A stretch of DNA of 64,000 nucleotides from assembly GCF_022601875.1 (NCBI RefSeq), contig NZ_JAKVIP010000016.1:1-64000 (forward strand), written 5' to 3'. The position numbers and the translations under genes are program-made. Positions 33,314 to 42,150 of this stretch are shown here, piece after piece (positions within the stretch are counted from its first letter, which is position 1; every line of letters starts with the position of its first letter). The notes under the pieces are model-generated. The model ran no database searches and was not told the origin of the DNA. It saw nothing but the letters and a program-made list of their open reading frames with translations. Source of the stretch: Chryseobacterium sp. SSA4.19 (GTDB taxonomy: Bacteria > Bacteroidota > Bacteroidia > Flavobacteriales > Weeksellaceae).

Positions 33314-33997
33314 TCAACTCAGGGCCTGGGCCTGCAGCTTTGTAAGACTGATAATTTCAATCTGTTTACCGGAAAATGTAAGGATATCAGCGTTTTCCAT
33401 TTCTGCTATTACCCTGTACATGGTTTCATATGTAGTTCCTATATAAGCTGCCATCTCAGTTTTCGACAGTTCGATCTGAAGTGTATTCGACTCATCAAGC
33501 CCAAAATGTTTAATGAGATAATTAAGATTAATGACAAAACGTTCTTTAACGGACAAATGGATAAAACTTCCCATTTTTTGCTCAGACCATTGCAGTTCAT
33601 CTGCATAAAACATCATCAGCTCATAGGACAATGAAATATTGGCTTTTAATAAAGTTTTAAAAAAATCCAGCTCTACAAAGCACAGAACGGAGTCCTGCAT
33701 GGCCGTTGCCGAAATGGGTGAATGCATATTTTCAGCGGAAATTCCCCGGTGGCCGACGATTTCGCCTTTTTTAGCAAAACGGACAATCATTTCACGTTCA
33801 CCCCAATGTTTATGTACTTTAACAAAACCATCCTGAATAAAGAAAACACCCTCTCTTTTACTTCCCTCTTCAATGAATTTCTGCCCTTTCTTAACTTTGA
33901 TAATATCTCTTTTAACATTAATCACTTCCCACCATTCAGGCAATATATGCTGACACATAAAGCAAGTATGGCTGCATTCGGTTATTTTTTTATTCAT
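33314..33997 (-). CDS. Crp/Fnr-family regulator with FNR-type cysteines
   Basis: 227 aa. Cyclic-nucleotide-fold sensor (FIEEGSKREGVFFIQDGFVKV) and C-terminal winged helix (LSKTEMAAYIGTTYETMYRVIAEMENADIL, cited in parts). N-terminal C8-x3-C12-x2-C15 and C106 (SVLCFVEL) occupy the positions of the four Cys that hold the O2-labile [4Fe-4S] cluster of FNR, with a somewhat different spacing. The recognition helix reads Y-E-T-M-Y-R, keeping Glu and Arg of FNR (V-E-T-I-S-R) but replacing Ser by Tyr. It lies directly upstream of the nitrate reductase operon and is the likely anaerobic activator of the island. Confidence 0.88.
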   Translation of the reverse strand: MNKKITECSHTCFMCQHILPEWWEVINVKRDIIKVKKGQKFIEEGSKREGVFFIQDGFVKVHKHWGEREMIVRFAKKGEIVGHRGISAENMHSPISATAMQDSVLCFVELDFFKTLLKANISLSYELMMFYADELQWSEQKMGSFIHLSVKERFVINLNYLIKHFGLDESNTLQIELSKTEMAAYIGTTYETMYRVIAEMENADILTFSGKQIEIISLTKLQAQALS

Positions 33998-34019
33998 AGT
34001 TAAGTTCCTCGATCAACGA

Positions 34020-34027
34020 CAAATGTA
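34020..34027 (-). promoter_or_regulatory. -7 box of the FNR-like gene
   Basis: TACATTTG on the minus strand, 22 bases before the start codon of the regulator. No island dyad is seen next to it, so the gene does not appear to control itself through that site. Confidence 0.6.
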
Positions 34028-34110
34028 ATTCAATACCATTAAAGTTACAAGATAACCCTTATGTAATTCTCCCGGACAAGTTTATGCAAAAACCACAAAG
34101 TGAATAAAAA

Positions 34111-34134
34111 ATCCGAAGAAATCATTCCTCGGAT
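34111..34134 (-). terminator. Terminator after the T9SS-sorted protein
   Basis: ATCCGA...TCGGAT stem with a further inner GAA/TTC pairing and ATCA-type loop; on the minus strand it is followed by six T. It lies 47 bases after the stop at 34182. Confidence 0.7.
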
Positions 34135-34181
34135 CTAATTTAATATCGTTTAATGGGCTTAAGCCTTTAAAAACGCTCAGC

Positions 34182-35069
34182 TTATCTTTTTATAAATTTC
34201 TTATTGATTAACCGATCTTTTATTTTTACCGTTAAAAAATAAGTTCCAGTTTGCAATGATGTCACAGCGACCTGATTTTTTCCGGACAAGTCCTTTAACA
34301 CCAGCTTACCTGAAACATCATAAATTTCCACAGGTCCAATCTTATCCTGAGTTTTGATATTAATATAATCTGATGCAGGATTAGGATAAATATATATATC
34401 GGCATCATACTGAGTATCAGAAGTTGCCAGAAGATTTGAGTCTGCTATTTTAATATTATCAACAGTAAAGCCTGTACCAAAGTCGGCATACCCAAAATCA
34501 ATAATACTGACATTGGTTGCTGTACTTGAGATGCTCTTACTGCCTAAAAGTGTGTTATTTACAAAATACTGCACCGTATTGGTGGTTTTATTGATTACCA
34601 TTTTAAAATTGTACCATGTATCTGGTGAAATATTAATGGCAGTTTCATCTGTATCTTCCGTTATCCCATTATAAACAGCAAGATTCCCCTCCTCAAAATC
34701 TATTACAAAAGCCCCTATGATAGAATTGCTGTTATCGCGGACTGCCATAAAATAATCTGAGCCATCAATACCTTCGATCTTGTAATCAAAAGAATATTCG
34801 GTCATATTAAAACCAGTAATCGTTTTTCTGATACTTCCATCGTCGGTTGTATTGTTACCGGATACCTGTAAAGCATTTGATCCTGTTGTCGCAGCTGTAT
34901 TGCTCACCATTCCTGTATTAGGTGCTAAATTTCCCAAATAATTCCACCCTTGCTGATTGTTAATATCCCCTAATGTATATCCCTCTGAAGTTTCGAAAGA
35001 TATGGTTTGGCTGAAAGCCAACAAACAAAATGAAATTGTTGCAATTAATGAAAGTAATTTTTTTATCAT
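34182..35069 (-). CDS. Secreted protein with T9SS C-terminal sorting domain
   Basis: 295 aa. Signal peptide about 1-20 (ending AFSQ). Residues ~22-205 form a beta-rich domain like concanavalin/LamG-type folds (ISFETSEGYTLGDI, YFMAVRDNSNSIIGAF, WYNFKMVINKTTNTVQYFVN). The last ~80 residues are a type IX secretion sorting domain (IYIYPNPASDYINI, VEIYDVSGKLVLKD, TGTYFLTVKIKDRLINKKFIK). The product is expected at the cell surface or in the medium; ligand unknown. Monocistronic. Confidence 0.87.
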   Translation of the reverse strand: MIKKLLSLIATISFCLLAFSQTISFETSEGYTLGDINNQQGWNYLGNLAPNTGMVSNTAATTGSNALQVSGNNTTDDGSIRKTITGFNMTEYSFDYKIEGIDGSDYFMAVRDNSNSIIGAFVIDFEEGNLAVYNGITEDTDETAINISPDTWYNFKMVINKTTNTVQYFVNNTLLGSKSISSTATNVSIIDFGYADFGTGFTVDNIKIADSNLLATSDTQYDADIYIYPNPASDYINIKTQDKIGPVEIYDVSGKLVLKDLSGKNQVAVTSLQTGTYFLTVKIKDRLINKKFIKR

Positions 35070-35553
35070 AGTGTTATAATTTTTAATGCGCTAATATACA
35101 TAAAATTAAAAATGTGTATTTACAATAAGAGAAGTACCGATTATAACAGAATATTTTAATGCTGTAATAAAAACTTTAGAGGACAACTTTATGAGTAAGA
35201 GGTAGAGAACTTTTTGCTTAGTCAACAACTTTTATGCATGATCTATGAAAAACTTTTTGGAACCGTATTTTTTTCTTCAAAGTAAATATGGAGCAGCTTT
35301 TCTTTCTCTTCAACTGACAATATCAAAAATGAAAAATTTAATATTCGGGAAGTAATAATTCAAAAGTTCGCTCTCACTGGACATTCAACAAAAATAAAGC
35401 TTTATCTTTTTTCTCCAACTTTTGCACTTGATCCCTTTAGTGCATGATCCTACATGATCCTTCTTTTTTGATTTTCTTTGATATCATCGTTAAAACAAAA
35501 AACGCTGTAAACATTGATGTTTACAGCGTTTTAGCTTATTTTGGTTTCCCAAC
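35070..35553. other. Intergenic region before tRNA-Ser
   Basis: 484 bases without a protein gene. It contains the AT-rich promoter side of the T9SS gene, in which no clear -7 box was found, a tandem CATGATCC-TA-CATGATCC at 35443-35460, and the strong hairpin terminator of the tRNA (35499-35532). Nothing else was recognised. Confidence 0.6.
35499..35532 (-). terminator. Strong hairpin terminator downstream of tRNA-Ser
   Basis: A perfect 16-bp inverted repeat (AAAACGCTGTAAACAT and its complement) with a 2-base loop. On the minus strand it ends in a T run, 21 bases after the tRNA. Confidence 0.85.
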
Positions 35554-35641
35554 TGGCGGAGAGTGAGGGATTCGAACCCCCGGACCTGTTACAGTCAACA
35601 GTTTTCAAGACTGCCGCAATCGACCACTCTGCCAACTCTCC
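35554..35641 (-). tRNA. tRNA-Ser (anticodon UGA)
   Basis: 88 nt including an encoded CCA. Acceptor arms GGAGAGT and ACTCTCC pair perfectly, the T-loop GGTTCGAATCC is canonical, and the anticodon loop CTTGAAA gives anticodon TGA at 35605-35607. The long variable arm (TGTTGACTGTAACAG) is typical of class II serine tRNAs. It reads UCA and wobble serine codons. Confidence 0.95.
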
Positions 35642-35802
35642 TTAAACTCCGATAGCATCGTCGTTTTCAGTGGTGCAAATATAAAATGTTTTTCACGATT
35701 GCCAAAATATTTCGGCATAAAATCTCGTAAAGTGCAATAATCAGTTAAAAATCAGAAAGATTAATTTTACGGATCGATATATCAAGGAAAATATATAAAA
35801 AC

Positions 35803-35826
35803 AAAACGCACCAAAGGGTGCGTTTT
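35803..35826 (-). terminator. Terminator of trxB
   Basis: AAAACGCACC pairs with GGTGCGTTTT (10 bp) around an AAAG loop, 22 bases after the trxB stop. The arms supply a T run in both directions. Confidence 0.85.
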
Positions 35827-35847
35827 ATTCTATATGAGATTAAAAAT

Positions 35848-36792
35848 TTAGTCTTCTAATTCAGCCAGGTACTTTTCTGCATCCATAGCGGCCATACATC
35901 CGCTTCCTGCAGCCGTGATTGCCTGTCTGTAGATATGATCCTGTACGTCACCCGCCGCGAAGACGCCCGGAAGATTGGTTTTTGCAGTCCCTTTTTCAGT
36001 AGCAATATATCCGTTCTCATCCAGAGTAATTTGTCCGACAAAAACATCGGTATTAGGCTTGTGCCCGATCGCTATAAAAATACCGTCCACCTCAATTGTG
36101 GATGTTTCATTGGTCTGATTGTTAATGACCACTGCCCTTTCAACCAAATTATTTTCCCCTTCAATGCCAATCAGCTCATGATGGAATTTTACTTCAATAT
36201 TCGGAGTATTATGTACCCTGTGAATCATTGCTTTAGACGCTCTGAAAACATCTTTTCTTACCAACATAGTTACCTTTCTGCACAGTTTTGCAAGATAAGT
36301 AGCTTCTTCAGCTGCCGTATCTCCTGCCCCTACCACTACAACATCTTTTCCTTTATAAAAAAATCCGTCACAGGTTGCACATGCTGAAACACCTCCTCCG
36401 GCATATTTTTTCTCATCAGCAAGACCTAAATATTTTGCCGTTGCCCCGGTAGAAATAATAACGGTTCTGGCAAAAATTTCTTTATTCCCGGCATATAACT
36501 TATGTGTTCCCCCAACTTCTTTAGAAAATTCAACCTTCGTGATCATCTCATAATGTACTTTGGTATCAAATCTTTCTGCCTGCTTCTGAAGATCCATCAT
36601 CATTTCAGGACCCGTAATCCCCGAAGGATATCCCGGAAAGTTATCCACTTCCGTGGTGGTGGTTAATTGTCCGCCCGGTTCAAGACCTGTATACAGCTCA
36701 GGTTTCAAGTCTGCCCTTGCCGCATAAATAGCTGCTGTAAAGCCGGAAGGTCCGGATCCTACGATCACACAATCTAAAATATTTTGCTCCAT
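35848..36792 (-). CDS. trxB: Thioredoxin-disulfide reductase
   Basis: 314 aa cytoplasmic flavoenzyme that reduces thioredoxin with NADPH. FAD-binding VGSGPSGFTAAIYAAR near residues 11-26, redox-active C138-A-T-C141 (SACATCDGFF), NADPH-binding VVGAGDTAAEEATYL and the second FAD motif GVFAAGDVQD. Length is typical. It stands alone with its own terminator. Confidence 0.96.
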   Translation of the reverse strand: MEQNILDCVIVGSGPSGFTAAIYAARADLKPELYTGLEPGGQLTTTTEVDNFPGYPSGITGPEMMMDLQKQAERFDTKVHYEMITKVEFSKEVGGTHKLYAGNKEIFARTVIISTGATAKYLGLADEKKYAGGGVSACATCDGFFYKGKDVVVVGAGDTAAEEATYLAKLCRKVTMLVRKDVFRASKAMIHRVHNTPNIEVKFHHELIGIEGENNLVERAVVINNQTNETSTIEVDGIFIAIGHKPNTDVFVGQITLDENGYIATEKGTAKTNLPGVFAAGDVQDHIYRQAITAAGSGCMAAMDAEKYLAELED

Positions 36793-36969
36793 AATCTGCT
36801 TTTCAAAGATTTAAAATTTATGACCGCTAATTTCGTAATTTTTAATATTTAATTAAAGTTATTTTAATGATACTTGTCAATATCTAAGATGCCGGTTTTC
36901 GATTATGCCGTAAATAATACACTATCAGATTAAAAATATTGAAAACAACGCTTATCGGTCTTAACGGTA

Positions 36970-38007
36970 TCAAACTTTCATCTTGATTTTATCCACATGA
37001 ATGATTTTATAAACCAGTTCTTTAATCAGCTCTGCTTCATTCATGTTGACGGCTCCCAGCCCTTTTCCTTTCATATCGAATTCCCGTAGCACTGAGATCA
37101 CTCTTGTGGCATGCTTTAACGGATACAGCCTTGCCGATTCTGAGTAATCTTTTATAAAATACGGATTAACTCCCATCTGGGAAGCAATTACCTGCGGAGG
37201 CTGGCCCGCCATGGTATGATACATGATGACATTGGAAAAATAGTTATACAAGCTTGAAAGCAGCATCACAAAAGGATTGTTCTTAGGGTTCTTCCCCATA
37301 TAATGGGCAATTTTAAATGCGGCATTGGCATTTTTAGTTCCCAGAGCCTTCTGCAGTTCAAAAACATTATATTCTTTACTGATGCCGATGTGATTTTCTA
37401 TAAGGGTACCGTCTAGAATTTCTCCCGGCTTAAGAATCATTTTAAGTTTATTCAGCTCATTGGCAATCCTCGAAAGATCGTTCCCGAGATATTCTGCCAG
37501 CAAATGAGACATATTAGGTGCCGTTTTCATGCCCAGCCTGCTGCATTCATCCGCAATCCATTTCGGAAGGTTATGTTCTCTTACCGATTCACTTAAAAAA
37601 AGTGCACCGGCTTTTTCCAGAGACTTGGTTACTTTTTTCCGGCTGTCTAATTTTTTATGCTTGTGCGCAAAAACAAGTACGGTGGAAGGAACCGGATTTT
37701 CCACATATACCTCCAACGCTTTGCTCTCGCTTTCGGTTAATTTTAAATCCTGTGCTTCCTTTACAATGACCAACTGCTTTTCGCCCATCATCGGGAACTG
37801 CCTGGCAAGAGAAAGAACTTCCGGATAGCCGGTATCTTTTCCGTAGACCACGGTTTGATTAAAGGCTTTTTCATCTTCACTCAGGAAATCATGTTCCAGG
37901 GCCTTTACGGCAAGATCAATAAAATAAGGTTCTTCTCCGTGAAAAAAATAAATCGGCAGAACTTCTTTATTTTTAATATTTTTGAGGATTGTATCTAATT
38001 CTTTCAT
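36970..38007 (-). CDS. holA: DNA polymerase III subunit delta
   Basis: 345 aa clamp-loader subunit that opens the beta sliding clamp. N-terminal region PIYFFHGEEPYFIDLAVKAL, P-loop-remnant area QFPMMGEKQLVIVKEAQDL, and helical C-terminal collar (HYMGKNPKNNPFVMLLSSLY). Divergent from the restriction-fold gene, with only 7 bases between the two start codons. Confidence 0.93.
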   Translation of the reverse strand: MKELDTILKNIKNKEVLPIYFFHGEEPYFIDLAVKALEHDFLSEDEKAFNQTVVYGKDTGYPEVLSLARQFPMMGEKQLVIVKEAQDLKLTESESKALEVYVENPVPSTVLVFAHKHKKLDSRKKVTKSLEKAGALFLSESVREHNLPKWIADECSRLGMKTAPNMSHLLAEYLGNDLSRIANELNKLKMILKPGEILDGTLIENHIGISKEYNVFELQKALGTKNANAAFKIAHYMGKNPKNNPFVMLLSSLYNYFSNVIMYHTMAGQPPQVIASQMGVNPYFIKDYSESARLYPLKHATRVISVLREFDMKGKGLGAVNMNEAELIKELVYKIIHVDKIKMKV

Positions 38008-38014
38008 CTTATAA

Positions 38015-38443
38015 ATGGAACTTCCAAAACTGAACTTTCAGGAAACTTTTGATTTTAAATTCAAGCAGGACAAAGATAAGTTTTTTATTTATGACTTAGT
38101 TCGTAAAACTTACCTTTTGCTTACGCCTGAAGAATGGGTAAGGCAACATTGGGTTCATTATTATCTTACCGTGAAGTCCTACTCTACATCGGCTTTAATT
38201 ACTGAAAAAAAGATTGTTCTGAATGGTTTAACAAAACGTATTGATCTTTTAATTACCGAAAAAGCTCAGCCAAAAATTTTGATTGAATGCAAAGCTCCAC
38301 AAATCAAGTTAACTGAAAAAACGTTTGAGCAAACTGCAAGATATAATTCTATAATTGGTGCTTCTGAAATTATTTTAACAAATGGGTTGCAGCATATTAA
38401 TGCGTTTTACGATGGCACGCAATATAGGTTTCGTAGATCTTAA
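38015..38443 (+). CDS. Type I restriction enzyme R-like N-terminal (PD-(D/E)xK) domain protein
   Basis: 142 aa single-domain protein with an HsdR_N-type nuclease fold: the motif RIDLLI-x8-ILIECKAP supplies the D...E-x-K residues, preceded by EEWVRQHWVHYYL. It has no helicase or specificity partner here, so it is not part of a restriction system in view. Proteins of this kind next to holA are common in Bacteroidota; their function is unknown. It begins 7 bases from the holA start, divergently. Confidence 0.8.
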   Translation: MELPKLNFQETFDFKFKQDKDKFFIYDLVRKTYLLLTPEEWVRQHWVHYYLTVKSYSTSALITEKKIVLNGLTKRIDLLITEKAQPKILIECKAPQIKLTEKTFEQTARYNSIIGASEIILTNGLQHINAFYDGTQYRFRRS

Positions 38444-38457
38444 TCTCCAGATAACCA

Positions 38458-39644
38458 ATGATGAAAAATATATCTGTTTTTTTATTCCTGTTTTTCTACG
38501 TATTTACTTTCTCACAGTCAAAAGTTCTTGTGAATAATAATCTGAATATTGTAGAAGATTCATTAAAAAGACAAAAAATCATTGAAAACTTAAGTCAATT
38601 TATTTTAGATAAAAATATTGAGAATGAGAATTTAAGAATTATAAATCCAAAAAACAAATTAGAAACCTGGCTGTTTTTAGATGAACTTAGAAAACTGCAG
38701 AATAGTAAAATATTTACAACACAATACAATCTGATGTATGAAATTATATCGGCTGAGGTTAGTGATAAAAATAATTATATTGTTTATCTCAATTGCTATT
38801 TTAAAGATAAAGAAACAAAACATTCAGTTGCGAATATTCAAATTTCAGTACAGGAAATAAACAACCAGCATTTGCTTTCATCGACAATTAAAAACAATTT
38901 AAATAATTGGAAATCAAAATCAATAGAAAATTACACTTTTTACTTTGAAAAGAATATTGATGAAAAAAAAATGAAAGATTTTATCTCAAAAAATAATCAG
39001 CTGAGTTTAAATCTAAAAGAACAAAAACTTCCCACCACAGTATATTGTGCAGATGGAATTTTAAAGGCTAACAAACTTTTGGGAATTGATTATAAAACAG
39101 ATGAATCCGACGCTGGCAATTTTTTTTAGGAATTGATTATGCAAACAGCAACAACCACAGTGTATTATTTGTTTCTACGCAAAAAGGAATGCTGGATGAT
39201 TTTTCTTTCGGCAGTCTCTGGAAAGCAAGAATTAATAAAAAATATCCACAAAAAAATTTGTATTTGCCAGTTCTCGAAGGATACTCCTACATTAACGACG
39301 GTCATCCTTTTTATAGATGGGAACAAATTTGGATACATTTTAGAGATGCATATTTAGGATCTAAAAAAACAGATTGGCTTTCACTATATGGTAATAAAGA
39401 AAACTTCAGTCTCCCTTCTACACCCATTTATTTTGAAAATCTCATCAATGGAATCATTATAAAAAAAATTGAAAAGGAAAAAGGTTTTGGCAGTGTTTTA
39501 CAACTTTTAACCTGTGGAAAATTCAATCCTGAAGACCAGGAAAATTATTTTAAAACCTTGGAAAAAGTATCAGGAATTACAAAATTGAATTTCAATGAAA
39601 AAGTTGATGAATTAATCCGTATCGAAATTAAGAACAATCAATAA
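38458..39644 (+). pseudogene. Secreted hypothetical protein split by a frameshift in a T8 run
   Basis: The first frame (38458-39129, 223 codons) starts with a signal peptide (MMKNISVFLFLFFYVFTFSQS) and stops at TAG just after a run of eight T (39120-39127). One more T would give FFLGIDYANSNNHSVLF and continue without interruption in the second frame to 39644 (KGMLDDFSFGSLW, YSYINDGHPFYRWEQIW), about 395 residues in total. I do not recognise the family. Either a real one-base deletion, slippage at a homopolymer, or a sequencing error. Confidence 0.75.
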
Positions 39645-39656
39645 TCTTTTTAGCCT

Positions 39657-39664
39657 TAAATTTG
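39657..39664 (+). promoter_or_regulatory. -7 box TAAATTTG for the dienelactone-hydrolase-family gene
   Basis: Matches TAnnTTTG and ends 25 bases before the ATG at 39690. Confidence 0.5.
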
Positions 39665-39689
39665 ATTTAATGATTTTAAAAATTTACTT

Positions 39690-40433
39690 ATGAAACGTTT
39701 AATCGTATTATCAACACTTCTATTAACTTCCACCGCAATTTTCGGTCAAAATCTTAAAAAAATTTCTTACCAGGACGGAGCTCAAAAACTGAACGGTTTA
39801 GTAACATCCAATGCAGGAAAAAAACTTCCCGGAGTTTTAATTCTTCCAGCCTGGAAAGGAATCGATGATGAAGCTAAAACCGCAGCAGCGGAACTTGAGA
39901 AACAGGGATACATCGCTTTTATTGCAGATATTTATGGGGAGGGAAATATTCCGGCAGATAATGATGCCGCAGCAAAAGCTTCGGGCTCTTACAAGAAAAA
40001 TTATGAAGCGTACCAGAAAAGGATTTTTCTGGCTCTGGAACAGCTGAAAAAGAACGGAGCGCTTCCAGGTAAAGTTGCTGTTATCGGATATTGTTTCGGC
40101 GGAGCAGGCGCTCTTGAATCTGCAAGGGGAAACCTTCCTGTTGCGGGTGTGGTTTCTATTCATGGAAGTCTCGGAAAAGACCAGACGAGAAAAAACGGAC
40201 CGATTTCCACAAAAATCCTGGTAGAAAATCCTGCTGATGATAAAAGCGTCGGTACAGAAGACTACAACAACCTGATCAAAGAAATGAATGAAGGACATGC
40301 CGACTGGCAGATTATTACCTATGCTCATTCCAAACATACTTTCACCGATCCGAAATCACAGGATTACAATGCCGTGATGGCCAAAAGAGCCTGGAATCAT
40401 ACGCTGATGTTCCTTAAGGAAATCCTTAAATAA
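39690..40433 (+). CDS. Secreted dienelactone-hydrolase-family alpha/beta hydrolase
   Basis: 247 aa with a signal peptide (about 1-20, ending IFGQ). Alpha/beta hydrolase fold with the family's Cys nucleophile C135 in VIGYCFGGAGAL, a preceding WKGIDDEAKTAAAELEKQGY segment, and a catalytic His in YAHSKHTFTDP. The substrate is unknown; classic dienelactone hydrolases are cytoplasmic, so export is a difference. Confidence 0.9.
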   Translation: MKRLIVLSTLLLTSTAIFGQNLKKISYQDGAQKLNGLVTSNAGKKLPGVLILPAWKGIDDEAKTAAAELEKQGYIAFIADIYGEGNIPADNDAAAKASGSYKKNYEAYQKRIFLALEQLKKNGALPGKVAVIGYCFGGAGALESARGNLPVAGVVSIHGSLGKDQTRKNGPISTKILVENPADDKSVGTEDYNNLIKEMNEGHADWQIITYAHSKHTFTDPKSQDYNAVMAKRAWNHTLMFLKEILK

Positions 40434-40484
40434 TGACTTCCTTCTCTATTCATCAGGTTGACACAATATATTAATCTTAATAAA

Positions 40485-40517
40485 AAACCTGGCAGATTTT
40501 AAATATCTGTCAGGTTT
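40485..40517. terminator. Bidirectional terminator between convergent genes
   Basis: AAACCTGGCAGAT pairs with ATCTGTCAGGTTT (13 bp, one G-T pair), with T-rich flanks on both sides, between the hydrolase and the convergent lipoprotein gene. Confidence 0.75.
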
Positions 40518-40548
40518 ATATTTTAAAATGTATTTTTGCCAAGAAAGC

Positions 40549-40926
40549 TTATTTTGCTTCCAGCTCCACTTTGTATTCTTTCGGGGAATATTTAGTAAGA
40601 GAACCAGTCGCAGCATCGATTCCAACACCAATAGCACCACCCAATAAGATATTGACTAAAGTTACGGGATTGAAGGTCTTGGTAAGTTTAACTTCTTTGC
40701 TGGTAAAGCCTTCTTTTTCAAATGTTACCATTTGCTTACTCAAAGATCTAGGAATCTCTGCAGTGCAGGGTGTCGTACATTTTTCAACACCTTTATGAAA
40801 TACTTTTGCTCCTTCGGGAGCTGAATTGAATGTGATTTTATCTTTTGTTCCCGTAATAATGGTAGCACAAGATGTTGTTGAAAGCGTAATCCCTAATAAA
40901 AGAGCGGCGAATAATTTATTTCTCAT
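40549..40926 (-). CDS. PEGA-like lipoprotein
   Basis: 125 aa. Lipoprotein signal with lipobox STTSCATI (Cys at residue 20). The next segment FNSAPEGAKVFHKGVEKCTTPCTAEIPR is the beta-strand pattern of PEGA-type surface repeats. A hydrophobic Gly-rich stretch follows (LVNILLGGAIGVGIDAATG). A small cell-envelope lipoprotein of unknown role, common in this phylum. Confidence 0.75.
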   Translation of the reverse strand: MRNKLFAALLLGITLSTTSCATIITGTKDKITFNSAPEGAKVFHKGVEKCTTPCTAEIPRSLSKQMVTFEKEGFTSKEVKLTKTFNPVTLVNILLGGAIGVGIDAATGSLTKYSPKEYKVELEAK

Positions 40927-41015
40927 ATGTATAAAAATAGTTGTCAGTTTTTACAGCGGCGAACTTACAAATAATTATACAATGATCAAATAACAATTTC
41001 TACCGTTAAGATGAT

Positions 41016-41252
41016 TTAATTTTCAATAATTTCACTTTTACAGCTGAAGCACCACCAGTATACAACTTTATCGTCTCTTAACCGACTTTTAGCTTTTTTC
41101 CCGCATTGGCTGCAGACAGATTCATCTTTTTCATTTTCTTCCGCACTGTAACCGCACTGGTAACATCCCCAACTTAATAAGTCAGAATCTTCATCCATCT
41201 GATGCCAGGTGAAGGTATCTTCTCTACATTTTGGACAGGTTTGAGTGGCCAT
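41016..41252 (-). CDS. Small double zinc-ribbon protein
   Basis: 78 aa from ATG 41252, chosen because it follows the upstream stop by 2 bases (MATQTCPKCRED). Four C-x2-C knuckles (CPKC, CYQC, CSQC, CFSC) form two zinc ribbons. No catalytic domain. It is read with the acetyltransferase-cupin gene and the DUF2911 gene. Function not recognised. Confidence 0.7.
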   Translation of the reverse strand: MATQTCPKCREDTFTWHQMDEDSDLLSWGCYQCGYSAEENEKDESVCSQCGKKAKSRLRDDKVVYWWCFSCKSEIIEN

Positions 41253-41254
41253 AC

Positions 41255-42148
41255 TTAATCTACTCCTTCCTGCTCCCTGTTCACCAGTTCCATAGAAAAC
41301 GCAGGAAGACAGATGGAAACATATACACATTCTTTGGGAAATGGGTTGCTGTAACGCACTCTTGCTCCTTTTTCAATCATAATGCTCTGGCCTTTTTCCA
41401 GAATTACGGTTTCCCCGTCGATCTCAAACTGTTTTTTACCGGAAATAATGAGGGTGAATTCGTCAAATTCCGGGGTCTGGTGCGGTTCGCTCCAGTTAGA
41501 GGGGGCCACCATATGCGCTATGGAGATATTTGAATTCTGTGTCGATTTTCCCCAGTGTTCTTCAATCAGCTTTCCGTCTGTAGTGGGGACAATAAACGGC
41601 GACTGCTGGATTTTAAATTTTTTCATATTTTTTTCTTTTTTGATTTCGTATACAATATTGGTTCTTGAAGGTTCGCCAAAATAGGCCACTTCCTGTTCAT
41701 CAATCTTCCTGGCACCCAGTCTTTCCATCGCTTTCCGTGAACGGATATTATCTTTTCCTACGTGAAAGTATACCTGGTCTACAAACTGAAAAATATAATT
41801 AAGCATCAGCTTTTTGACTTTGGTATTAATACCTTTCCCCCAGGATTTCGTTCCGTAAAAAGTATAACCTATAAAAATACGGTTGGTGGTTTCATCATAA
41901 TCATAATAACGGCTGCTGCCCAGTATTTCTCCTGAAGCTTTTTCTACAATCTTGAAAGCCCCCTTACTTTCCATGGCACCCTGGAAAAAGTTCTGAAAAA
42001 CCTTTCTCTGGTAACGGTCCTTATTCGGATGCTGTTTCCAGACTTCCGGGTCGGAGGCCACCTCGTATAAAGACTCAAAATCCCCTTGCCGTAAGGGGAT
42101 TAACTGATATTCCTGATCTTCCAGGATAGGCTGAATTGAAAAATGCAT
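41255..42148 (-). CDS. GNAT acetyltransferase fused to a cupin domain
   Basis: 297 aa. Residues 1-170 are a RimJ/RimL-type GNAT domain (YQLIPLRQGDFESLYEVAS, FIGYTFYGTKSWGKGINT, HVGKDNIRSRKAMERLGA). Residues 175-297 are a cupin (HQTPEFDEFTLIISGKKQFE, VILEKGQSIMIEKGARV). The join is an A-rich stretch followed by an internal ATG (41626) with its own typical gene start (MKKFKIQQSPF), so this may be two genes whose separating stop was lost. The substrate is unknown. Confidence 0.75.
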   Translation of the reverse strand: MHFSIQPILEDQEYQLIPLRQGDFESLYEVASDPEVWKQHPNKDRYQRKVFQNFFQGAMESKGAFKIVEKASGEILGSSRYYDYDETTNRIFIGYTFYGTKSWGKGINTKVKKLMLNYIFQFVDQVYFHVGKDNIRSRKAMERLGARKIDEQEVAYFGEPSRTNIVYEIKKEKNMKKFKIQQSPFIVPTTDGKLIEEHWGKSTQNSNISIAHMVAPSNWSEPHQTPEFDEFTLIISGKKQFEIDGETVILEKGQSIMIEKGARVRYSNPFPKECVYVSICLPAFSMELVNREQEGVD

Positions 42149-42150
42149 GG

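Noticed and set aside
35499-35532. Long perfect hairpin as a possible novel small RNA
   Set aside because: Position just after tRNA-Ser, flanking T runs and 2-base loop are those of a simple terminator.
38015-38443. Part of a restriction-modification or defence system
   Set aside because: No methylase, specificity or helicase gene is near; single-domain copies beside holA are common in the phylum.
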